Source: Roseateles oligotrophus
Lineage (GTDB): Bacteria > Pseudomonadota > Gammaproteobacteria > Burkholderiales > Burkholderiaceae_C
NCBI RefSeq assembly: GCF_014204525.1
Contig: NZ_JACHLP010000001.1
Coordinates: forward strand, 682,001-746,000
Reading direction: 5' to 3'
DNA length: 64,000 nt
This document shows, one piece after another, positions 48,538-55,029 of the stretch. Each line of letters begins with the position of its first letter. Positions within the stretch are counted from its first letter, which is position 1. A model generated the notes under the pieces. It was not told the origin of the DNA. It saw only the letters and a list, made by a program, of their open reading frames with translations, and did not search any database. The position numbers and the translations under genes were made by a program.

Positions 48538-49410
48538 ATGACAAAAACTCCCCACTCCTTCCCCCCTTTATTCATCTCCCACGGTTCCCCCATGACCGCG
48601 CTGGAGCCCCGCGAAGCCGGCCGCTTCGTGCAGCAACTGGGCCAGGCCCTGGACCAGCAATTCGGCCGGCCACGCGCCGTGCTGGCCTTGTCGGCGCACA
48701 GCTTGTCGCGCGCTCCTGTGCTGCTGGCCGGCCCGCGACACCATGCCGTCTACGACTTCGGCGGCTTCGACCCCAAGCTGCAGACCCTGCGCTACGACGC
48801 CGAGGGCGCGCCCGAGCTGGCCCAGCAAATCATGACCCTGGCCGCCCAGGCCGGACTGCCCATGCACCAGCTGACGCAAGGCGGGCTGGACCACGGCATC
48901 TGGACGCCGCTACGCTACATCTACCCCGAGGCCGATGTGCCCGTGCTGCCCCTGGCCTTCAGCCCCCGGCAAAGCCCGGCCGAGCAATACGCTCTGGGCG
49001 AGTTGCTGGCGCCCTTGGCCGATCAAGGCGTGCTCATCTTGGGCAGCGGCAGCCTCACCCACAATCTGGGCCTGGTGTTCGGCCAGGGCCGGCCGCCCGC
49101 CATTGATGCCGCGGAAATCCCTGCCTCCGCGCAATTCCGCGAATGGATGCGCGCCCGTGCCGCCGCCGGCGACTGGCAAAGCCTGCAGGCCTACCGCAGC
49201 CAGGCGCCGCACGCGGCCGAGATGCATCCGACCGACGAGCACCTGCTGCCCTTCTTCATCGCCGCCGGCGCGGGCGGCCGCAGCGAGCCAGCCCTGCGCC
49301 TGCATGCCAGCCTCACCTTTGGCTCCCTGGCCATGGACGCCTACGCCTTCGGCGACTCAGCCCCTCGCCTGGCCGCGGCCCTGCAAGGCGTGGAAGAACG
49401 CACCCTATAA
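48538..49410 (+). CDS. ygiD: LigB-family extradiol dioxygenase (DODA/YgiD type)
   Basis: 290 residues of the 4,5-DOPA dioxygenase family. Candidate metal/active-site histidines are H15 (FISHGSP), H54 (LSAHSLS), H119 (LDHGIWTPL) and H175 (GSGSLTHNL). Usually the second motif reads SAHW; here it is SAHS. In bacteria the physiological substrate is a catechol, often unknown. Its TAA stop lies inside the -10 of the tRNA-Gly gene. Divergent from the permease gene. Confidence 0.87.
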   Translation: MTKTPHSFPPLFISHGSPMTALEPREAGRFVQQLGQALDQQFGRPRAVLALSAHSLSRAPVLLAGPRHHAVYDFGGFDPKLQTLRYDAEGAPELAQQIMTLAAQAGLPMHQLTQGGLDHGIWTPLRYIYPEADVPVLPLAFSPRQSPAEQYALGELLAPLADQGVLILGSGSLTHNLGLVFGQGRPPAIDAAEIPASAQFREWMRARAAAGDWQSLQAYRSQAPHAAEMHPTDEHLLPFFIAAGAGGRSEPALRLHASLTFGSLAMDAYAFGDSAPRLAAALQGVEERTL

Positions 49411-49411
49411 T
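49406..49411 (+). promoter_or_regulatory. -10 of the tRNA-Gly promoter
   Basis: A perfect TATAAT that contains the ygiD stop codon, followed by the GC-rich discriminator CCGCGCC typical of stringently controlled stable-RNA promoters. The -35 is weak. Confidence 0.55.
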
Positions 49412-49421
49412 CCGCGCCACT

Positions 49422-49495
49422 GCGGGTGTCGTTCAATGGTAGGACTCTTGCTTCCCAAGCAAATAACGTGGGTTCGATTCCCATCACCCGCTCCA
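49422..49495 (+). tRNA. tRNA-Gly(CCC)
   Basis: Acceptor stem GCGGGTG/CACCCGC, D-arm with TTCAATGGTAG, anticodon loop TTCCCAA (CCC), T-arm GTGGGTTCGATTCCCAT, discriminator T and encoded CCA. The first pair of the anticodon stem is a C-A mismatch. It decodes GGG. The last 19 bases are repeated downstream. Confidence 0.93.
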
Positions 49496-49534
49496 AACCA
49501 ATGCCTCCGGCCGCAAGGTCGGGGGCATTGGTTT
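49495..49534 (+). terminator. H1 of unit A: terminator-like hairpin directly after the tRNA
   Basis: Eleven-base outer stem AAACCAATGCC/GGCATTGGTTT (49495-49505 with 49524-49534), an inner stem CCGGCC/GGTCGG and a GCAA tetraloop. The equivalent in unit B is 49685-49724. The T-run is short (TTT), so this may act in tRNA 3'-end processing as well as termination. Confidence 0.6.
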
Positions 49535-49573
49535 GAAGTGGGCGTTTGGGCTGAGACCCACCGGGGGTTCGCT

Positions 49574-49598
49574 CAAGACAGTCCAGTGGACTGTCTTG
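49574..49598 (+). other. H2 of unit A: 12-base perfect dyad
   Basis: CAAGACAGTCCA, one central G, TGGACTGTCTTG. Unit B (49763-49787) reads CAAGACATGCCA/TGGCATGTCTTG: two positions changed on each arm and pairing kept. Confidence 0.8.
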
Positions 49599-49640
49599 GA
49601 CGTTGCGCAGCAACGGGCCGAGGGCTTGCCCCGAGGCCGA

Positions 49641-49662
49641 GCAACAGGCCTGAGCCTGTTGC
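49641..49662 (+). other. H4 of unit A: nine-base hairpin
   Basis: GCAACAGGC, loop CTGA, GCCTGTTGC. In unit B (49830-49851) the stem is identical and only the loop differs (CCAA). Confidence 0.75.
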
Positions 49663-49917
49663 GAGCATTCCCATCACCCGCTCCAAACAAAAGCCTCCGG
49701 CCGCAAGGCCGGGGGCTTTTGTTTGGGGTGGGTGTTTGGGGAGAGACCCACCTGGATTCGCTCAAGACATGCCAGTGGCATGTCTTGGACCTTGCGCAGC
49801 AACGGGCCGTGGGCTTGACCCGAGGCCGCGCAACAGGCCCAAGCCTGTTGCGAGCATTCCCATCTTTGCGCCAAAGCAGAGCTTCACCCCAACAACGACT
49901 CTTGAGAGGCCCACCCC

Positions 49918-51456
49918 ATGCTGACCGGCGAACTCCGCAACCAAGTTGACGCCATCTGGAACGCCTTCTGGTCCGGCGGTATTTCCAACCCCATGGAGGT
50001 GCTGGAACAAATCACCTACCTGCTCTTCATCCGCCGGCTGGACGACGCCCACACGCTGGAAGAGTCCAAGGCCCTGGTACTGGGCAAGCCCATGGCCAAG
50101 CGCATCTTCCCGGAAGGCGCCGATGCCAAGGGTCGCCCTTACGACGACCTGCGCTGGTCGCGCTTCAAGCACTTCGCCCCCAGCGAGATGCACACCGTGG
50201 TCGGCGAGCATGTCTTCCCCTTCTTGCGCAGCATGGGCGGCGATGGCTCCACCTACTCGCAGCACATGAAGGACGCGCGCTACACCGTCCCCACGGCCGG
50301 CCTGCTGGCCAAGGTGGTGGACATGCTGGCCGGCCTGCCCATGGACGACCGCGACACCAAGGGCGACCTCTACGAATACATGCTTGGCAAGATCGCCAGT
50401 GCCGGCCAGAACGGCCAGTTCCGCACGCCGCGCCACATCATCCAGCTGATGGTGGCACTGACCCAACCCAACCCAAAAGACAGCATTTGCGACCCGGCCA
50501 GCGGCAGCTGCGGCTTCCTGGTGGCGGCAGGGGAATACCTGCGCGAGCAGCACCCCAAGCTGTTCAACGACGCAGTAGCCCGTGAACATTTCCACCACGG
50601 CATGTTCAACGGCTACGACTTCGACAACACCATGCTGCGCATAGGCTCCATGAATATGGCCCTGCACGGCGTCGATAACCCGGACATCCGCTACAAGGAC
50701 TCGCTGGCGCAAGACCACGCGGGCGACGAAGAGAAGTACAGCCTCATCCTCGCCAACCCGCCCTTTGCCGGCAGCCTCGACTACGAGAACACCGCCAAAG
50801 ACCTGCAAGCCATCGTCAAGACCAAGAAAACCGAGCTACTCTTCCTGGCCCTGTTCCTGCGCCTGCTCAAGCCCGGTGGCCGCGCCGCCGTCATCGTGCC
50901 GGATGGTGTGCTGTTTGGCTCCAGCAAGGCCCACAAGGCGCTGCGGCAGATGCTGGTGGAAGAGCAGAAGTTGGACGGCGTAATTTCGCTCCCGGCCGGT
51001 GCCTTCAAGCCCTATGCCGGCGTCTCCACCGCCATCCTGCTGTTCACCAAGACCAACTCGGGCGGCACCGATACCGTGTGGTTCTACGACATGCAGGCCG
51101 ATGGCTGGAGCCTGGACGACAAGCGCCAGCCGCTGCTGGATGAGGGCAGGCTTGGCGTTAGCCCGGCGCAGGCATTGAGCGAGGCCGAACACGCCAAAAA
51201 TAACCTACCAGATGCACTGACCCGCTGGACTCAGCGCGGTGGCAGCGAGCGTGAGCGCCCGCGCACCGCGCAGAGCTTCTGCGTCCCCAAGACCGACATT
51301 GCGGCGCAGGGCTACGACCTCAGCATCAATCGCTACAAGGAGGTGGTGCATGAGGTGGTTCAGCATGAGCTTCCGCTGGAGATTCTTGCCGGGCTGAAGC
51401 AGCTGGAAGCTGATATTCAGGCGGGCATGGCGGAGCTTGAGGGGATGTTGAAGTGA
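49918..51456 (+). CDS. hsdM: Type I restriction-modification methyltransferase subunit HsdM
   Basis: N6-adenine methyltransferase of a type I system, 512 residues. An N-terminal HsdM_N helical domain (LRNQVDAIWNAFW), a SAM-binding motif (CDPASGSCGFL, 191-201) and the catalytic NPPF (280-283) are present. The C-terminal helices end in a coiled-coil that contacts HsdS. It forms HsdM2S with hsdS, whose GTG start overlaps its stop. First gene of the defence island, 54 bases after the tRNA repeats. Confidence 0.96.
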   Translation: MLTGELRNQVDAIWNAFWSGGISNPMEVLEQITYLLFIRRLDDAHTLEESKALVLGKPMAKRIFPEGADAKGRPYDDLRWSRFKHFAPSEMHTVVGEHVFPFLRSMGGDGSTYSQHMKDARYTVPTAGLLAKVVDMLAGLPMDDRDTKGDLYEYMLGKIASAGQNGQFRTPRHIIQLMVALTQPNPKDSICDPASGSCGFLVAAGEYLREQHPKLFNDAVAREHFHHGMFNGYDFDNTMLRIGSMNMALHGVDNPDIRYKDSLAQDHAGDEEKYSLILANPPFAGSLDYENTAKDLQAIVKTKKTELLFLALFLRLLKPGGRAAVIVPDGVLFGSSKAHKALRQMLVEEQKLDGVISLPAGAFKPYAGVSTAILLFTKTNSGGTDTVWFYDMQADGWSLDDKRQPLLDEGRLGVSPAQALSEAEHAKNNLPDALTRWTQRGGSERERPRTAQSFCVPKTDIAAQGYDLSINRYKEVVHEVVQHELPLEILAGLKQLEADIQAGMAELEGMLK

Positions 51457-52583
51457 GTCGCGCCCTACAACTGTCTGATGTTTGTGAAATCACCATGGGG
51501 CAGGCTCCCGACGGTGAAAGCTACAACGACCAAGGGGATGGCCTTCCACTCATTGCAGGTGCGGGGGATTTCGGAGACCTGCACCCGAAAGTCAAAAAAT
51601 TCACTACGGAAGCGTCAAAGGTCTGCGAAAGCGGGGATATTGTTCTCGGAATCCGAGCCACTATTGGCGAAAAGGTCATTGCCGATGGTCGCTACTGCTT
51701 GGGGCGTGGCGTTGCTGGCCTGCGCGCAGGTCCTGACCTGAATGCACGATACCTGTGGCACTGGCTAGCCCACGTCAACCCTCTGCTGGTTTCAAAAGCA
51801 CGAGGTGCCACGTTCCTACAAGTAAATCGCGGGGATATTGGTGAGCTACCGATTTCCCTCCCACCCCTCCCCGAACAATGCCGCATCGCCGCCATCCTCG
51901 ACAAAGCCGACGCCCTGCGCAACAAGCGCCGCGAAGCCTTGGCCCAACTCGACCGCCTCGCACAGTCGATTTTTGTGGAGATGTTTGGGGATCCGGTAAC
52001 GAATCCAAAAGGGTGGACAGTCGTTAAATTTGGCGAAGTTGGGAATCTAGACCGAGGGGTTTCAAAGCACAGGCCGAGAAACGACCCAGCACTTCTCGGC
52101 GGGAAACATCCACTCATACAAACGGGGGACGTGGCCAATTCCGGTGGCTATATCCGCACTTACGCGAGCACCTATTCCGATATTGGCCTTCGACAAAGCA
52201 AGCTCTGGTCTCGCGGAACACTCTGCATCACCATCGCTGCAAACATTGCCAAGACTGGCATCTTGACGTTCGATGCCTGCTTCCCAGACAGCGTTGTCGG
52301 TTTTACTGCGAACGACGAGGCGACCGTTGAGTACGTGCGGGTCTGGCTCTCTTTCTTGCAGAAGACGCTTGAAGAAAATGCTCCTGAGTCCGCGCAAAAA
52401 AATATCAACTTGGCCATCTTGCGTGGTCTTGACATTCCTCTCCCGCCTATCGAGTTGCGTGAGAAATTTGGCCAAGCACTTCGGTCACAAATGAAACTGG
52501 CTGGTTCGAGTGAAAAGTCTGCGAAGGAGTTGGATGAAATGTTCGCATCCCTCCAACACCGCGCCTTCCGGGGAGAACTCTGA
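51453..52583 (+). CDS. hsdS: Type I restriction-modification specificity subunit HsdS
   Basis: 376 residues with two target-recognition domains (about 1-138 and 187-325), each followed by a conserved helical spacer: LPPLPEQCRIAAILDKADAL and LPPIELREKFGQAL. Together they define a bipartite DNA target that cannot be predicted here. The start is GTG, overlapping the hsdM TGA (GTGA). Base composition is visibly less GC-rich than the flanks, typical of horizontally exchanged specificity genes. Confidence 0.93.
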   Translation: MSRALQLSDVCEITMGQAPDGESYNDQGDGLPLIAGAGDFGDLHPKVKKFTTEASKVCESGDIVLGIRATIGEKVIADGRYCLGRGVAGLRAGPDLNARYLWHWLAHVNPLLVSKARGATFLQVNRGDIGELPISLPPLPEQCRIAAILDKADALRNKRREALAQLDRLAQSIFVEMFGDPVTNPKGWTVVKFGEVGNLDRGVSKHRPRNDPALLGGKHPLIQTGDVANSGGYIRTYASTYSDIGLRQSKLWSRGTLCITIAANIAKTGILTFDACFPDSVVGFTANDEATVEYVRVWLSFLQKTLEENAPESAQKNINLAILRGLDIPLPPIELREKFGQALRSQMKLAGSSEKSAKELDEMFASLQHRAFRGEL

Positions 52584-52589
52584 TACCCA

Positions 52590-52836
52590 GAAAACATCAA
52601 TGAATTCAAAGACTTGACTGATGCTACCCTCGTCAATGAGGGTAGCAAGGCAGGCCTTCATCGCGCGCTCACGTGTCGCAAGAACCGGAAAACATCGCCA
52701 CGTTGGCGTGATATGTCGCCCGCGACGACACAAGATGAGGACATGTCGCCAAAACAAGAAAACATCGCCATGATTTGACCGTTTGATCGGCATGATGTAG
52801 CCTTGAGAGCAACGTTCGTCACAACAGGGATACATA
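52590..52836. repeat. Intergenic region with short direct repeats between hsdS and the regulator
   Basis: 253 bases without a gene. GAAAACATCGCCA occurs at 52688-52700 and 52758-52770 (70-base spacing), with a partial copy GAAAACATC at 52590-52598. ATGTCGCC occurs at 52713-52720 and 52743-52750. A nine-base hairpin GCTACCCTC/GAGGGTAGC (52623-52646) lies just after hsdS. The repeats may be operator sites for the downstream wHTH protein, or the remnant of an insertion-sequence end. Confidence 0.55.
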
Positions 52837-53451
52837 TTGAGCACGCTTGCCGACCTGCTGCTCGGCCAACACCGCCGACGGGTGCTTGCCATCCTGCTGC
52901 TCAATCCGCAGACCTCGCTGCATGTGCGCGAGCTGGCACGGCAGACCGGCAGCCAGCCGGGCACGCTGAACCGCGAACTCACCAAGCTGGCCAAGGCCGG
53001 CGTGCTGCTGCAGCAGCGGGTGGGCAACCAAGTGCATTACCAAGCCAACCGCGCCTGCCCCGTGTTCGATGAACTGGCCGGGCTGCTGCGCAAGACTTCG
53101 GGCATGTCGACGGTGCTGGCGGATGCGCTGGCGCCCTTTTCTGGGCGCATCCGGTCGGCGCTGGTGTTTGGCTCGGTGGCGCGCGGCGAAGAGACCTCGA
53201 CCTCGGACGTTGACGTACTCATCCTGGGTGAATTGGGCTTGGCCGAGGTGGTCGAGGCCTTGCACCCCTTGCAGGACAACTTGCGCCGCGAAATCAACCC
53301 CGTGGTTTACCGCCCCGCCGACTTCCTCGACAAGCTCGCCTCGGGCAACACGTGGGCCAAAGAGGTCGTGACCAAGCCCAAGCTCTTCCTGATAGGAACC
53401 GCCGATGACTTTGCAGAATTTGTTGGCCATCCAGCGTCTGCTGGCGTTTGA
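52837..53451 (+). CDS. wHTH-nucleotidyltransferase (MNT-type) protein
   Basis: 204 residues starting at TTG. An N-terminal winged HTH (SLHVRELARQTGSQPGTLNRELTKLAKAGVLLQQ) and a C-terminal minimal nucleotidyltransferase fold with GSVARGEETSTSDVDVLIL (G112-S113, D124, D126). MNT proteins are often the antitoxin of HEPN toxins. The next gene overlaps by 47 bases and encodes a HEPN-like protein, consistent with a MNT-HEPN pair. The HTH suggests autoregulation through the repeats upstream. Confidence 0.83.
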   Translation: MSTLADLLLGQHRRRVLAILLLNPQTSLHVRELARQTGSQPGTLNRELTKLAKAGVLLQQRVGNQVHYQANRACPVFDELAGLLRKTSGMSTVLADALAPFSGRIRSALVFGSVARGEETSTSDVDVLILGELGLAEVVEALHPLQDNLRREINPVVYRPADFLDKLASGNTWAKEVVTKPKLFLIGTADDFAEFVGHPASAGV

Positions 53452-53845
53452 AGCCAGCCGCGGCGACATCCAGCGCCTGCTGGCAGCAGCGGAGCGCAAC
53501 CTCGCCGATTCGGCCGTGGACGCCATCAGCCCTGAGAACCGTTTCGATGCGGCCTACAAATGCATCATGCAATGCGCCATGGCTGCCCTGTGGGCCAATG
53601 GCTACCGCACTTCCACCAGCCAGCCGGGCCATCACCAGACCGCCATTCAAAGCCTGACCCTGACCATCGGCCTCGATGCCAAGACCATGGTGGTGCTCGA
53701 CACCTTGCGCAAGCAGCGCAACGTCAGCGATTACGACGGCGACCCCATCAGCCCTTCGTCCGTCGAAGAGTGCCTGAAGCAGGCGCAAGCGCTGCTGCGG
53801 CGGCTGAAGGCTTGGCTGGCTCAGCAGCGACCCGACCTTGCCTGA
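53405..53845 (+). CDS. HEPN-like (SAV_6107-type) partner protein
   Basis: 146-residue all-helical protein overlapping the MNT gene by 47 bases in another frame. The segment LRKQRNVSDYDGD (about 101-113) resembles the HEPN signature, but the usual catalytic His of R-x4-6-H is absent and an Asp (D109) stands near that place. Related SAV_6107-type HEPN proteins also have RN..DY. It is therefore likely a non-RNase member, or one with a divergent active site, paired with the MNT protein. Confidence 0.72.
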   Translation: MTLQNLLAIQRLLAFEASRGDIQRLLAAAERNLADSAVDAISPENRFDAAYKCIMQCAMAALWANGYRTSTSQPGHHQTAIQSLTLTIGLDAKTMVVLDTLRKQRNVSDYDGDPISPSSVEECLKQAQALLRRLKAWLAQQRPDLA

Positions 53846-53870
53846 TGACTCATACGATGGCGGACAACTC

Positions 53871-54977
53871 ATGAACTGGCAACCCGAACAGCCCTTCAAC
53901 ACCTTGCCGCACTTGCCCACCGCTGAGGTGCTGGAAACCCGCGCCGTGCTGAAGGCCTGCATCCCGGCACGGGCAGCCTTGGCCGCACTGAATCAGGCCG
54001 CCGCCCTGATGCCCAACCCGGCCATGCTGGTGAACACGCTGCCGATGCTGGAAGCGCGGGACAGTTCGGAAATCGAGAACATCGTCACCACGGCAGACCG
54101 GCTGTTCCAGTACGCAGATGCCGCAGAACAACAGGCCGACCCCGCCACCAAGGAAGCCCTGCGCTACCGAGGTGCGCTGTACTGGGGTGCGGCTTCGCTG
54201 ACCCAGCGGCCACTCTCCACGGCCACGGCGGTGGAGGTGTGCCGGCAAATCAAGGCGGTGGACTTGGACGTGCGGCGCACACCGGGCACGCAACTGGTCA
54301 ATGACCGCACGGGCGAGGTGGTCTACACCCCGCCGCAGGGCGAGGCGCTGCTGCGTGAACTGCTGGCCAACTGGGAACGCTTTCTGCACAACGCCACCGA
54401 CATCGACCCGCTGGTGCGCATGGCGGCGGCGCATTACCAGTTCGAAGCCATCCACCCCTTCGTCGATGGCAATGGCCGTACCGGCCGGGTGCTGAACCTG
54501 TTGTTCCTCGTGCAGGAAGGCCTGCTGGACCTGCCCATCCTCTACCTGAGCCGCGCCATCTTGCGCAGCAAGGCCGACTATTACCGGCTGCTACGCGAGG
54601 TGACCCAGACCGGCGCGTGGGAGCCGTGGCTGCTGTTCATGCTGCAGGGCGTGGAGGAAACGGCGCAGTGGACCACCGCCAAGATTTTGGCCATCAAGCA
54701 ACTGGCAGACCACACCGCCCAGCATGTGCGCGAACGCCTGCCCAAGCTCTACAGCCGCGAACTGGTGGATGTGATTTTCGAACAGCCGTACTGCCGCATT
54801 GCCAATCTGGTCGAGCGTGACATCGCCCAGCGTCAGGCCGCGTCACGCTACCTGCATGCGCTGGCCGAATTGGGCGTGCTGGAGGAGCGCACGGTGGGCA
54901 AGGAAAAGCTGTTTGTGCATCCGCACCTGCTGCGCCTGCTGGGCAGCGAGGGGCACGACTACGACCGCTACGCCTGA
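53871..54977 (+). CDS. Fic-domain AMP transferase with N-terminal inhibitory helix
   Basis: 368 residues. The Fic motif HPFVDGNGRTGR (H195 to R206) is complete, with the catalytic His. An N-terminal inhibitory motif S-S-E-I-E-N (65-70; E69 the inhibitory Glu) marks class II autoinhibition. A C-terminal winged-helix region (about 285-360) follows. The start MNWQPEQPF was chosen over a TTG 33 bases upstream. The predicted activity is AMPylation of proteins, target unknown. It lies between the HEPN-like gene and hsdR. Confidence 0.92.
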   Translation: MNWQPEQPFNTLPHLPTAEVLETRAVLKACIPARAALAALNQAAALMPNPAMLVNTLPMLEARDSSEIENIVTTADRLFQYADAAEQQADPATKEALRYRGALYWGAASLTQRPLSTATAVEVCRQIKAVDLDVRRTPGTQLVNDRTGEVVYTPPQGEALLRELLANWERFLHNATDIDPLVRMAAAHYQFEAIHPFVDGNGRTGRVLNLLFLVQEGLLDLPILYLSRAILRSKADYYRLLREVTQTGAWEPWLLFMLQGVEETAQWTTAKILAIKQLADHTAQHVRERLPKLYSRELVDVIFEQPYCRIANLVERDIAQRQAASRYLHALAELGVLEERTVGKEKLFVHPHLLRLLGSEGHDYDRYA

Positions 54978-55029
54978 AACCAGCAGCAAAGTCTGGTAGC
55001 CAGCGGCACACATCAGGGGGAAGAAAACA

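Larger units (their letters stand above)
49477..49864 (+). repeat. tRNA-linked tandem repeats with conserved hairpins
   Basis: Unit A (49477-49666, 190 bases) begins with the last 19 bases of the tRNA gene. Unit B (49667-49855, 189 bases) begins with the same 19 bases. A third unit starts at 49856 but stops matching after nine bases (ATTCCCATC). Each unit holds four hairpins: a GNRA-capped one (H1), a 12-base arm dyad (H2), a short GTTGC/GCAAC one (H3) and GCAACAGGC/GCCTGTTGC (H4). H1 and H2 differ between units by paired, compensatory changes. The layout recalls the rtT repeats behind E. coli tyrT. No integrase, spacers or protein motif is present. Confidence 0.85.

Noticed and set aside
49477-49864. 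CRISPR array behind the tRNA
   Set aside because: The repeats are ~190 bases, head to tail with no unique spacers, and no cas genes are present.
52485-53027. 180-residue minus-strand open frame over the hsdS end and the MNT start
   Set aside because: It is antisense to two well-supported genes, and its sequence shows no family features.
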